Of a stretch of 64,000 bases of DNA, positions 8,742-16,631 are shown piece by piece (within the stretch, counting starts at the first letter, position 1; every line of letters begins with the position of its first letter). Position numbers and translations under genes: made by a program. Below the pieces are notes generated by a model, which searched no databases, had not been told where the DNA came from, and worked only from the letters and a program-made list of their open reading frames with translations. Source of the stretch: a candidate division FCPU426 bacterium. GTDB taxonomy: Bacteria; Oederibacteriota; Muellerivitia; Muellerivitales; DAHXKG01. The stretch covers positions 186,001-250,000 of the forward strand of contig DAHXKG010000002.1 in the NCBI GenBank assembly GCA_027366525.1, written 5' to 3'.

Positions 8742-9406
8742 AAAAAATCACGATTTTAATCATTTTAATATTAAGTTTCTTTAATATTAGTTTTTCAAAC
8801 TATCCATTTTTAAAACTTTTTATTGTTTTTAAAAAAAATCCAAGTATAACCATCGAGAAAACTCTTCAAAAAAAATTCTTTGTTACACAATCGATAAAAA
8901 AATTATATTATTATGTTTGGATGTTCAAAACAAAAAAACAAAGAAACGTCTGTTTATTAAATCTTCTAAATAATTCTAATGTTAAATGGATAACCTGTAA
9001 CCGCCATAATCTTCCCTTGAAAATAATATCCGATCAACCTGTTCTTAAATTAGATGAACATCATTTTGTTTCAAAAAAAATAAAACTAACCCATAAAAGT
9101 AAAATCATCAATCCGAAAGATCAATTGCACATTACAGCGCTTCCAAATCCTTCTTATGGCAGTCATGTATTTTTCAGGTTTACCACTACGATATCGGGAA
9201 TTTTAATTGTAAATATTTTCAATCAAGATGGTACACTACTTACTAAATTATCAAAACATGGAAAAGGTATGATCGATATTGACTGGAATCTCTCAAATGT
9301 TTCTCCAAATATTTATTTTTACAAATGTAAATTTATTTCCAGCCATCTTCAATACATACTTTATTCAAAATATAAAGAAATTTTTGTTTATAAAAAATAC
9401 AGTTAA
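8738..9406 (+). CDS. Exported protein with C-terminal FlgD-like/type IX-sorting-like domain
   Basis: A 222-residue protein with a hydrophobic N-terminus (about residues 3-20, KITILIILILSFFNISFS) that should be a signal peptide. The first 130 residues are unrecognised. Residues about 128-200 follow the pattern of FlgD Ig-like/secretion-sorting beta domains: ALPNPSYGSHVFFRFT, then GILIVNIFNQDGTLLTKL, then GMIDIDWNLSNVSPNIYFY. This compares with PNPF...I-Y-GxxV--L...W-G--V--G-YFY in the family. In many diderms such a terminal domain addresses proteins to the cell surface. Here about 20 residues follow it, so use as a sorting tag is uncertain. It starts inside the stop codon of the malonyltransferase-like gene, which suggests co-translation. 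Confidence 0.6.
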   Translation: MKKITILIILILSFFNISFSNYPFLKLFIVFKKNPSITIEKTLQKKFFVTQSIKKLYYYVWMFKTKKQRNVCLLNLLNNSNVKWITCNRHNLPLKIISDQPVLKLDEHHFVSKKIKLTHKSKIINPKDQLHITALPNPSYGSHVFFRFTTTISGILIVNIFNQDGTLLTKLSKHGKGMIDIDWNLSNVSPNIYFYKCKFISSHLQYILYSKYKEIFVYKKYS

Positions 9407-9423
9407 TCATATCTAACCTTATT

Positions 9424-10746
9424 ATGGAAATCGACAAATTATCTGAAATTGTTATTGTTGGGAAACCCAATGTTGGAAAATCATCCCTATTTAATCGTCT
9501 GGTCGGAGGTTCTAAAGCCCTAGTTGATTCTCAACCAGGAATGACACGAGATCTCAAATCAGAAAAAGTTATTTGGAATAACAAATCATTTTCTCTCATT
9601 GATACTGGTGGGTGGATACCTGAAGATCATCCAATATTAAATCAAATCCACAAATTGATAGAAAAAAAATTAATTACCGCGGATCTTATTTTGTTTGTTG
9701 TTGATGCTTTCCAAGGCATAACTCCAGACGAAAAATATCTTTCAAATTACTTTCGAAAATTTAATTGTCCTATCATTTTAGTTATTAATAAAGCTGATAA
9801 CCCAAGTAATTGGGCATTAAATATATCCGATTTTAGTTCTTTGGGATTTAATAGTGTGACCATTTCGGCAAATCATGGCTTAGGTATTGATATACTATTA
9901 GATAACATTGTAACTCATATAAAATCTTCGAAAACATCTCCCATTTCAGCTCAATCAGAAAAAAGTTTTAAACTTACAATTATTGGAAAACCCAATGCTG
10001 GAAAATCATCATTAATTAACGCACTATTAAATGATCAGCGTTCCCTCGTGCATGAACTTCCAGGTACGACACATGATGCTATTCAATATCCCATTCAATA
10101 TTTAAATAAAACATGGTATATCGCTGATACTGCTGGGCTACGAGATCGGAAGAAAATTAGAGATCGAATTGAATCATTAAGTTTAAATCAAACATTATAT
10201 GAAATTCAAACTTGTCAGGTTGTTTTATGGGTGATTGATGGATCAGAAAATCTTACTCATCAAGATAGTACCATTAGCAACTTACTTTATAAATCTTTTA
10301 GACCTCTTGTGATTTTAATTAATAAGTGGGACATTCGCGCATCGAATGTTGCTCAAGATCAAGTTAAATCAATCATTAAAAAGCAATTTCTAGACTTAAA
10401 CTATGCTCCTATTTTATTTATTTCTGCTAAAACAAAGTTGAACTTAAACCAAATTTTCCCAAGTGCGGATCGAGTTTATCAGGAAAGCTTAAAAAGAATT
10501 TCAACAAGTTTACTTAATGCAACCTTACAAAAAGCAATTACTCAAACACCACCGCATTACAAAAAAGGCCATCTTCCAAATATTTTATACGCGCATCAAA
10601 GATCCGGACATCCTCCTGCATTTGAAATTTTTGTTAATCGTCCAGAAAGTTTGAAGGACTCATATAAAAGATATATTGAAAAATATTTAAGAAATTCTTT
10701 AAAATTAAACAGTATACCTATTCAGGTCGTTTTTTTAAAAAAGTAA
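9424..10746 (+). CDS. der: Ribosome-assembly GTPase Der (EngA)
   Basis: A 440-residue protein with the two tandem G domains unique to Der. The first P-loop is GKPNVGKS at residues 13-20 with NKAD later, and the second is GKPNAGKS near residue 187 with NKWD later. Both switch II motifs are present (DTGG and DTAG). A C-terminal KH-like domain follows from about residue 350 and contains a run of the type PPAFEIFVNRPE. Der acts in late assembly of the 50S ribosomal subunit. The length is normal for the family. The genes plsY and gpsA follow directly, a neighbourhood found in many bacteria. Confidence 0.97.
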   Translation: MEIDKLSEIVIVGKPNVGKSSLFNRLVGGSKALVDSQPGMTRDLKSEKVIWNNKSFSLIDTGGWIPEDHPILNQIHKLIEKKLITADLILFVVDAFQGITPDEKYLSNYFRKFNCPIILVINKADNPSNWALNISDFSSLGFNSVTISANHGLGIDILLDNIVTHIKSSKTSPISAQSEKSFKLTIIGKPNAGKSSLINALLNDQRSLVHELPGTTHDAIQYPIQYLNKTWYIADTAGLRDRKKIRDRIESLSLNQTLYEIQTCQVVLWVIDGSENLTHQDSTISNLLYKSFRPLVILINKWDIRASNVAQDQVKSIIKKQFLDLNYAPILFISAKTKLNLNQIFPSADRVYQESLKRISTSLLNATLQKAITQTPPHYKKGHLPNILYAHQRSGHPPAFEIFVNRPESLKDSYKRYIEKYLRNSLKLNSIPIQVVFLKK

Positions 10747-10750
10747 CATT

Positions 10751-10766
10751 AAGGAGAACTTCATTG
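10751..10766 (+). promoter_or_regulatory. Shine-Dalgarno AAGGAG deciding the TTG start of plsY
   Basis: AAGGAG at 10751-10756 is followed by seven bases and then TTG at 10764-10766. The strong site explains initiation at a TTG codon, and the resulting protein has the normal PlsY N-terminus. Confidence 0.8.
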
Positions 10767-11363
10767 CGATACTTTTTAATGATCTTAATCGTTTATCTTA
10801 TTGGATCCATTCCATCGGGATATATTTTAGTAAAACTGATTAAAAGGAAAGATATTAGAAAATTTGGGAGTGGAAATATTGGCATGACAAATGTTTGGAG
10901 AGTTGCAGGCCCATTTTTAGGAATATCAACACTTCTTTTAGATATTTCTAAAGGTGTTATATCAATTTATCTACCCTCAATTTTATTTAATGTAAATTCA
11001 GCAGAATTAAAGGTTTTATGTGGAATTTTTGTGTTACTAGGAAATGTTTTTTCAATATTTTTAAATTTTAAGGGTGGTAAAGGAGTGGGAGTAAGCATAG
11101 GAGTCTTTTTCACAATTCTACCTTTAGAATGTTTGATAGGACTGGCAGTATTCTTAATCTTGTTGCTCATTTTTAGAATAGTTTCGATAGGAAGCCTTGG
11201 AGCATTTACAATTGTCACAATTATTACATTTTTATTCCAGCAATCACATATAATTGATTATTTTATAACTATTTCCTGTATACTAATCTGGTGGACACAT
11301 CGAGAAAACATTAAGCGAATTATTGCTGGAACTGAAAATAAAATTTTAAAACGTGATCTATGA
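10764..11363 (+). CDS. plsY: Glycerol-3-phosphate acyltransferase PlsY
   Basis: A 199-residue membrane protein that transfers an acyl group from acyl phosphate to glycerol-3-phosphate, the first step of phospholipid synthesis. PlsY motifs are present: GSIPSGYIL near the N-terminus, GSGNIGMTNVWR at about residue 35, and FKGGKGVG near residue 104. At least five hydrophobic helices are visible. The start is TTG at 10764, chosen because AAGGAG at 10751-10756 lies at the proper distance and no ATG does. The stop overlaps gpsA by ATGA, which couples the enzyme to the gene that makes its substrate. Confidence 0.95.
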   Translation: MRYFLMILIVYLIGSIPSGYILVKLIKRKDIRKFGSGNIGMTNVWRVAGPFLGISTLLLDISKGVISIYLPSILFNVNSAELKVLCGIFVLLGNVFSIFLNFKGGKGVGVSIGVFFTILPLECLIGLAVFLILLLIFRIVSIGSLGAFTIVTIITFLFQQSHIIDYFITISCILIWWTHRENIKRIIAGTENKILKRDL

Positions 11364-12361
11364 AAATATGCGTCTTAGGAGCAGGAAGCTGGGGAATTAC
11401 TTTAGCATATTATTTAAAAAACATTAATTATCAAGTTAAAATTTGGTCAAGAAGTACTACTAAATCAAAATCGCTCAATAAAAATAAAACATTTAATCTT
11501 TTACATTCTAAAGTTATCTTACAAACAGATGTTAAAGTAATGAGTGATATTAAACAATCACTTGAAGATGCAGAACTAGTTATCTTAGCTGTACCATCGC
11601 ATGCTTTAAGAAATACTTTAATTCTTTCTAAAGATTATTGGCCTAAAAAGGCAGTCGCCTTAAGTGCTGTAAAAGGCCTTGAAATGGAAACTCATTTGCG
11701 CATGAGTGAAATATTTAATCAAATTATGCCCAATCATGAATTTAGTGTTATTTCTGGCCCGAGTCATGCTGAAGAGCTTGCAAAAAATATTCCTACGGCT
11801 TTGGTTGTTGCGTCTAAGCATTTAAAATTGGCAAAATTTATTCAGAAAAAATTATCATCAAATGTTTTAAGACTATATACTTCTAGTGATTTAATAGGTG
11901 TAGAATTAGGTGGAGCATTTAAAAATGTAATTGCCATTGCTGCTGGAATTCTTGACGGCATGCGTTATGGAGATAATACAAAAGCGGCATTAATAACTAG
12001 AGGTTTGTATGAAATGACTAATTTAGGTATTTCTTTAGGTGCACAGTCTCATACTTTTTCTGGTTTAGCTGGTATGGGAGACTTAATTGTAACTTGTATT
12101 AGCCGTTTCAGTCGCAATCGACTTTTAGGGGAAAAAATTGCCAGTGGAATAACTGTAAATCAAGCTTTATCACAAATGTCCGCTGTGGCAGAAGGTGTTA
12201 AAACTTCTCAATCAACTTGGCTATTTTCAAAAGAAAAACATGTAGAGACACCAATCATGAATGAGGTTTATTCTGTTTTATACAAAAAGAAAACAATTCA
12301 AAACGCTGTTAAAGATTTACTTTCAAGATCACTTAAGCCTGAAAATAGAAGACTTAAATGA
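11360..12361 (+). CDS. gpsA: NAD(P)-dependent glycerol-3-phosphate dehydrogenase
   Basis: A 333-residue enzyme that reduces dihydroxyacetone phosphate to sn-glycerol-3-phosphate, the substrate of PlsY encoded just upstream. The nucleotide-binding motif GAGSWG is at residues 7-12. Family motifs follow: SAVKGLEMET, SGPSHAEELA, and the catalytic region GAFKNVIAIAAGILDGM with the active lysine, then FSGLAGMGDLIVTC. The length is typical. It overlaps plsY by four bases upstream and the HU gene by four bases downstream. Confidence 0.97.
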   Translation: MKICVLGAGSWGITLAYYLKNINYQVKIWSRSTTKSKSLNKNKTFNLLHSKVILQTDVKVMSDIKQSLEDAELVILAVPSHALRNTLILSKDYWPKKAVALSAVKGLEMETHLRMSEIFNQIMPNHEFSVISGPSHAEELAKNIPTALVVASKHLKLAKFIQKKLSSNVLRLYTSSDLIGVELGGAFKNVIAIAAGILDGMRYGDNTKAALITRGLYEMTNLGISLGAQSHTFSGLAGMGDLIVTCISRFSRNRLLGEKIASGITVNQALSQMSAVAEGVKTSQSTWLFSKEKHVETPIMNEVYSVLYKKKTIQNAVKDLLSRSLKPENRRLK

Positions 12362-12639
12362 AAAAAAGTGATTTAATTTTTGAATTAAAAAAAATAGGAC
12401 TGACGTATGAACGATCTAAGTTAATTGTAGACTCAGTAATTGCGGATATTCAAAATGCCTTAAATTCTGGTGACACAATTAACATTTCTGGATTTGGCAG
12501 TTTAATTTGGAAATCTCGATATGCACGAATTGCAAGAAATCCTAAAACTGGAAAACTTGTTCAATTGAACAATCGCCAAATTTTACAATTCAAGCCCAGT
12601 GCTAGATTAAAGAAAAAAATCAATCTGAAGGATAGTTGA
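12358..12639 (+). CDS. HU/IHF-family DNA-binding protein
   Basis: A 93-residue histone-like protein. The core signature ISGFGSLIWKSRYARIARNP is followed by KTGKLVQL and QFKPSARLK, which matches the DNA-wrapping arm and C-terminal helix of HU/IHF. The first arm position reads RIARNP instead of the more usual RxGRNP. It is coupled to gpsA by ATGA and followed one base later by a MerR-family gene, a pairing often seen for IHF-alpha-like genes. HU and IHF subunits are not separable by eye. Confidence 0.92.
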   Translation: MKKSDLIFELKKIGLTYERSKLIVDSVIADIQNALNSGDTINISGFGSLIWKSRYARIARNPKTGKLVQLNNRQILQFKPSARLKKKINLKDS

Positions 12640-12640
12640 T

Positions 12641-13054
12641 ATGGCCGACCCCAACTACGATCCGAACAAACTATTTTATACTATTGGAGAGGTTGCAACT
12701 ATTTTAAATGTGAAACCCTATGTTCTGAGATACTGGGAAACAGAATTCAATCTTTTAAATCCACCAAAAACACCGACCGGGCAACGCTCATACCGAAAAG
12801 TTGATTTACAAACCGCTATCTTAATAAAAAAATTATTGTATGAAGATAAATTTACTATCGCAGGAGCTAAAAAAAAACTACTAGAATTATCTCTGGGAAA
12901 TAAAGAACAAATCGAATTGTTCCTTCCACCGATTAATAAACCTACTAAAAAACCTAATGCTTCACAGATACAGGCGATCAACGAAATTAAAGTTTTAGTT
13001 AATTTAGTTAAAGAATTAATCAAAAAATATACTTCTGATTATTTTGAAAATTAA
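12641..13054 (+). CDS. MerR-family transcriptional regulator
   Basis: A 137-residue protein with an N-terminal MerR winged helix-turn-helix: YTIGEVATILNVKPYVLRYW at residues about 12-31, then GQRSYRKVDLQTAILIKKLL and an arm helix to about residue 85. The remaining 50 residues are a short coiled-coil-like tail with no metal-binding cysteines, so it is not a classical metal sensor. Genes of this type commonly follow the IHF/HU gene. Its targets cannot be read here. Confidence 0.88.
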   Translation: MADPNYDPNKLFYTIGEVATILNVKPYVLRYWETEFNLLNPPKTPTGQRSYRKVDLQTAILIKKLLYEDKFTIAGAKKKLLELSLGNKEQIELFLPPINKPTKKPNASQIQAINEIKVLVNLVKELIKKYTSDYFEN

Positions 13055-13097
13055 AACTAGATGTTTCGAATAAAATTAGATATTCTGTGATACCTAG

Positions 13098-13173
13098 CGG
13101 GGTGTAGCGCAGGGGCTAGCGCGCTTGGTTCGGGACCAAGAGGTCGGAGGTTCAAATCCTCTCACCCCGACCA
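13098..13173 (+). tRNA. tRNA-Pro (anticodon CGG)
   Basis: A 76-base cloverleaf with acceptor arms CGGGGTG and CACCCCG, followed by discriminator A and an encoded CCA. The D arm is flanked by AGCGC and GCGC. The anticodon stem CTTGG/CCAAG closes the loop TTCGGGA, giving anticodon CGG. The T arm contains GGTTCAAATCC. It decodes CCG proline codons. Confidence 0.95.
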
Positions 13174-13192
13174 GTATATTTTACATAACCAT

Positions 13193-13269
13193 CGGGGCGT
13201 GGCGCAGTTCGGTAGCGCAATTGCATGGGGTGCAAGAGGTCGCAGGTTCAAATCCTGCCGCCCCGACCA
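13193..13269 (+). tRNA. tRNA-Pro (anticodon GGG)
   Basis: A 77-base cloverleaf 19 bases after the first tRNA-Pro. Acceptor arms are CGGGGCG and CGCCCCG, then A and an encoded CCA. The anticodon stem is ATTGC/GCAAG around the loop ATGGGGT, giving anticodon GGG (codons CCC and CCU). The outermost anticodon-stem pair (27-43) is an A-G mismatch where C-G is usual. The acceptor and T-arm ends resemble the first copy, which fits an old duplication. Confidence 0.93.
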
Positions 13270-13287
13270 TGATTTGAAATAAAATTT

Positions 13288-13566
13288 ATGAAAATAGAAA
13301 AATCACTTTCTATATCGATTACCGGAAAAGTTCAAGGAGTCGGATTTCGATACTTTGTTCGGCAACAGGCGAGTGATCAAAAACTTACGGGATGGGTCAA
13401 AAACAACATGGATGGCTCTGTTGAAATTCTAGCTACTGGTCCTGCTGATAAATTGGAGGCTTTTATATCTCAAATAAAAAAAGGACCTCCGGGAAGTCGT
13501 ATCGATAATTTCTTTTTTTCATGGATTCGCACTCAAAACAAAGTGAAAGACTTTAAAATTTTATAA
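13288..13566 (+). CDS. acyP: Acylphosphatase
   Basis: A 92-residue enzyme that hydrolyses acyl phosphates. The catalytic signature [15 protein letters not shown] carries the substrate-binding arginine at residue 21. The second signature [13 protein letters not shown] carries the catalytic asparagine at residue 39. The length is exactly that of the family. It starts 18 bases after the second tRNA-Pro and ends 17 bases before the sigma-factor gene, so it is likely transcribed together with the tRNAs. Confidence 0.96.
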   Translation: MKIEKSLSISITGKVQGVGFRYFVRQQASDQKLTGWVKNNMDGSVEILATGPADKLEAFISQIKKGPPGSRIDNFFFSWIRTQNKVKDFKIL

Positions 13567-13583
13567 ATAACTAGAAGTAAATA

Positions 13584-14471
13584 ATGAAAAAGAATTTAAA
13601 TAAGAAAAAACTTTCGCAGCCTCATGATCTTTCCGATAGTATTAAGATTTATTTTAATGAAATCTCAAAAGTTAAATTATTAAATTCCAAAGAGGAAATT
13701 GATCTTGCTATTAAAATTGAAAATGGCGATCTTCAAGCAAAACAATTATTAATTTCATCTAATTTACGGTTGGTTATAAAAATTGCTAAAAAATATATGA
13801 ATCAAGGCTTGTCTTTTCAAGATTTAATTGAAGAAGGTAACTTAGGTTTAATTAAAGCAGTAGAAAAATTTTCGTGGAGAAAAGGCTTTAAGTTTAGCAC
13901 TTATGCAACTTGGTGGATTCGACAAACAATTACGAGAGCTTTATCTAATTTTTCTAGAACTATACGTATTCCAGTTCATATTTCTGAAGATATTTTTTAT
14001 TTAAAAAAAATCGAGAGGAACCTATTAAAAAAATTCGGACGTACACCCTCTGAAGTCGAACTTTCAAAAGCATCCAAAATAAGTTTAAAAAAAATTAGGC
14101 AACTACAAATTATTAATCAAAAAAACATTTCACTGGAAACCCCGATTTCTGATGAACCTAATTCAAAGCTAATCTTAGAATCGTTAAAAGATGTGTCCAT
14201 TAAGACACCAGAATATCATCTGTTTCTTTTGCTCCGAAATGAAAAGCTTAAAAAAATAATGAACATTTTAACGGAAAAAGAAAAAAATGTACTCGAGTTA
14301 AGGTTCGGATTTAATGATCAACCTCCAATGACACTCGAAGAAATTGGATTAACGCTTTCAGTTACTCGTGAACGTGTTCGTCAAATAGAATCGGGGGCAC
14401 TGAAAAAAATCCGAAGTTTTATTCATAAACAATCCAAGGAATATCACGAATTACTAGATGACTTTATCTAA
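13584..14471 (+). CDS. Sigma-70 family RNA polymerase sigma factor (RpoD/RpoS-like)
   Basis: A 295-residue sigma factor that starts directly at region 1.2 ([16 protein letters not shown]) and lacks region 1.1. Region 2 is complete: [31 protein letters not shown], and the -10 reading helix [17 protein letters not shown]. Region 3 starts at [10 protein letters not shown]. Region 4 includes [14 protein letters not shown] and the helix-turn-helix [20 protein letters not shown]. All promoter-contact regions are intact. The size fits a group 1 or group 2 factor without the RpoD N-terminal extension, so whether it is the primary sigma factor cannot be decided here. Confidence 0.93.
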   Translation: MKKNLNKKKLSQPHDLSDSIKIYFNEISKVKLLNSKEEIDLAIKIENGDLQAKQLLISSNLRLVIKIAKKYMNQGLSFQDLIEEGNLGLIKAVEKFSWRKGFKFSTYATWWIRQTITRALSNFSRTIRIPVHISEDIFYLKKIERNLLKKFGRTPSEVELSKASKISLKKIRQLQIINQKNISLETPISDEPNSKLILESLKDVSIKTPEYHLFLLLRNEKLKKIMNILTEKEKNVLELRFGFNDQPPMTLEEIGLTLSVTRERVRQIESGALKKIRSFIHKQSKEYHELLDDFI

Positions 14472-14494
14472 ACTATTTTTAAAAAGAGGTATTT

Positions 14495-15040
14495 ATGATT
14501 AAAAAAAGCCATTCAACTATTAAACCTATTAATTTGAAAGAATTTATTCGAGATGTTCCAGATTTTCCAAAAAAAGGCGTCGTTTTTAAAGATATTAATC
14601 CTTTATTACGTCATCCAGATGCATTTCATTATCTAATCAATCTTTGGTATTCAAGATATGAAAAGAAAAATATTGAAGCTATTTTAGCTGTTGAATCACG
14701 TGGATTTATCTTTTCAAGTGCCTTGGCTTTAATTCTTAAAGTTCCTTTGGTTTTAATCCGGAAGCCTGGGAAATTACCTTCAAATACAATACAAGAAAAA
14801 TACGACTTAGAATATGGAACTGACGCTTTAGAAATACAAGTAGATGCCCTACCAAAGAAGGCAAACGTTTTAATTTTAGACGATGTACTAGCTACAGGCG
14901 GAACGGCTGCCGGCGTTGTAAGATTAGCGAATCGAGTCGGTGCGCATGTTTTTGAAGTAACTTTTTTAATAGAATTGACTTTTTTGAATGGAAGACAAAA
15001 ATTGCAAACTAGCTCAGTATACTCTATACTACAATACTAG
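14495..15040 (+). CDS. apt: Adenine phosphoribosyltransferase
   Basis: A 181-residue purine-salvage enzyme that makes AMP from adenine and PRPP. The PRPP-binding loop VLILDDVLATGGTA lies at about residues 125-138. Other family motifs are IRDVPDFPKKGVVFKDINPL near the N-terminus, AVESRGFIF, and VLIRKPGKLP. Start at ATG 14495, preceded by AAGAGG. The length is normal. tRNA-Arg follows 18 bases downstream. Confidence 0.96.
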   Translation: MIKKSHSTIKPINLKEFIRDVPDFPKKGVVFKDINPLLRHPDAFHYLINLWYSRYEKKNIEAILAVESRGFIFSSALALILKVPLVLIRKPGKLPSNTIQEKYDLEYGTDALEIQVDALPKKANVLILDDVLATGGTAAGVVRLANRVGAHVFEVTFLIELTFLNGRQKLQTSSVYSILQY

Positions 15041-15058
15041 TGATTCTATTTAAATTTA

Positions 15059-15135
15059 GCCCTCGTAGCTCAGTTGGATAGAGCAACCCTTTCCTAAAGG
15101 GTAGGTCACGCGTTCGAATCGCGTCGAGGGTACCA
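15059..15135 (+). tRNA. tRNA-Arg (anticodon CCT)
   Basis: A 77-base cloverleaf. Acceptor arms are GCCCTCG and CGAGGGT (first pair G-U), followed by A and an encoded CCA. The anticodon stem ACCCT/AGGGT holds the loop TTCCTAA, giving anticodon CCT, which decodes AGG. The T arm contains GCGTTCGAATCGCG. Its final A is also the first base of the AGGA that serves as ribosome binding site for the next gene. Confidence 0.95.
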
Positions 15136-15146
15136 GGAATTAAACG

Positions 15147-16565
15147 TTGTTCAAAAAGAATATAAAAACATATTTCTTCCAAAATTTAAGCATTGTTTTT
15201 ATCCTTTTCGGTTTCCCGTTACTCTCATTTGCAGCAACATGGGTTAATCCTGTTTTATCTGGAACACATGTGTGGACCTCAAAAGGGAACCCTTATTTTA
15301 TTAATCAGGATACGCGACTTTTACCAGGCGCCACTTTGATCATTGAACCTGGTGTTAAAGTAGAGGTGTCTAATGCATATGATACGAGTATTCCTCAAGG
15401 AACTGACAAAATAGATTTTTTCATTCAAGGACAATTAATTGTTAATGGCTCTTCTTTCGCTCCAGTTGTCTTTGATTGCCAATCAAAACAAAGTACATGG
15501 GGAGCCCTATATGTCGTATCCTCACAAACCAAAAGTTGGAAGCATATAATTATTAAACGAGGAAGAGTAATTATATGGAATGCACGTCTCAATCTCATCC
15601 ATTCTCGAATTGCCAATGGACTTGGAATTACGGTTGGTGGTAGATCAAAAGTTACTTTTTATCACACTCAAATTGATAAAAACCATATTGGTTTATATTT
15701 AATTTCATCCAAATCAAAAATTAATCTGATCTGGAGTAGACTTTATAAAAATGATGTCGGTATTTACTTTCAAGCAAAGCCTCAAATTTTTTCTGAAAAT
15801 TCAAGTATTCTATTAAATCAAAAATTTCAAGTCATCAATAGAACCAAAGATAACATTATACTACCCCCATTTTGGTGGGGCACGACTAACCAAGAAAAAA
15901 TTGAGGAAGGTATTTATGATTATAAAAACAATTCTGCGTTAGGCTCAATACAATTTTCTGCCATATTAGGGTATGATCCAACCGTCTCTGAAGTTCATGG
16001 ATTTGTTCCTGCTCAAAGTCCAAGGCAATTATTTTGGAAGGGCCCACATTATTTGGTTGGAGTTTTTTTGCCTGTTTCTTTCGCTCAATTAAAATTACCA
16101 AATCATTATTCATCTTCTTTAGGGAAGGGATTATTATTTGGACTTATTATGAATAAATTTTTGGAAACAAGAATTATGTTTGAAAATATTAACTTTTCAT
16201 ACTCAAATGCATTATTAAATCAATCAAGTAATCTTACCTTTTGGGAATTAGGTGTTTTTGAAAGATACCATCTTCCCATTTTACCCAAAAACACTGTATC
16301 TATTTTTGGCGAAGCGGGAGCATTTTTAAATTACTCAAATTTAACCGAGTATCATCCTGAAAATTTAAGCAATATTAGTACACCTATTATTAATAATTCA
16401 TTTTATCAAACAAATATAGATCCAGCATTGTTATTAGGAATTTCAGTTATGATAACTCCAAAATATTTTTGGGAAATTGAGGGACAATATGAAATTATTT
16501 CATTGGGCGAAAATGCTGGTGGCAGCATCTTAGGTGCTCAAACTGGAATAAATTTTTACTTTTAA
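15147..16565 (+). CDS. Exported beta-helix protein with a barrel-like C-terminal half
   Basis: A 472-residue protein with a signal peptide (about residues 14-30, SIVFILFGFPLLSFA, cleavage likely before ATWVNP). Residues about 35-230 look like a right-handed parallel beta-helix, with short repeated strands such as NPYFINQDTRLLPGATLIIE, GVKVEVSN, KHIIIKRGRVIIW and GLGITVGG. Residues about 285-472 are different: alternating hydrophobic and aromatic strands ending in GAQTGINFYF, which resembles an outer-membrane barrel with a terminal aromatic. The start is TTG at 15147 because AGGA at 15135-15138 lies eight bases upstream and no in-frame ATG precedes the signal peptide. I infer a surface-exposed outer-membrane protein of unknown function. 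Confidence 0.65.
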   Translation: MFKKNIKTYFFQNLSIVFILFGFPLLSFAATWVNPVLSGTHVWTSKGNPYFINQDTRLLPGATLIIEPGVKVEVSNAYDTSIPQGTDKIDFFIQGQLIVNGSSFAPVVFDCQSKQSTWGALYVVSSQTKSWKHIIIKRGRVIIWNARLNLIHSRIANGLGITVGGRSKVTFYHTQIDKNHIGLYLISSKSKINLIWSRLYKNDVGIYFQAKPQIFSENSSILLNQKFQVINRTKDNIILPPFWWGTTNQEKIEEGIYDYKNNSALGSIQFSAILGYDPTVSEVHGFVPAQSPRQLFWKGPHYLVGVFLPVSFAQLKLPNHYSSSLGKGLLFGLIMNKFLETRIMFENINFSYSNALLNQSSNLTFWELGVFERYHLPILPKNTVSIFGEAGAFLNYSNLTEYHPENLSNISTPIINNSFYQTNIDPALLLGISVMITPKYFWEIEGQYEIISLGENAGGSILGAQTGINFYF

Positions 16566-16566
16566 A

Positions 16567-16594
16567 TTGACTCCAATTTAAAAATGGATATAGT
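16567..16594 (+). promoter_or_regulatory. Sigma-70 promoter upstream of the YfgM-like gene
   Basis: TTGACT at 16567-16572 and TATAGT at 16589-16594 are separated by 16 bases. The start codon at 16632 leaves a leader of about 30 bases containing GGTAGG. This is the best-matching promoter in the left half of the window. Confidence 0.55.
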
Positions 16595-16631
16595 AGTCGT
16601 CATTTAAATATTTATTAAATGGTAGGCAAGT

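Noticed and set aside
13193-13269. The second tRNA as a pseudogene because of the A-G mismatch at 27-43
   Set aside because: All other stems are intact, CCA is encoded and the anticodon loop is normal; one mismatch at the stem end is tolerated.
15059-15149. tRNA-Arg 3' end as an integration site
   Set aside because: No second copy of the 3' end is visible in the window and no integrase lies on that side.
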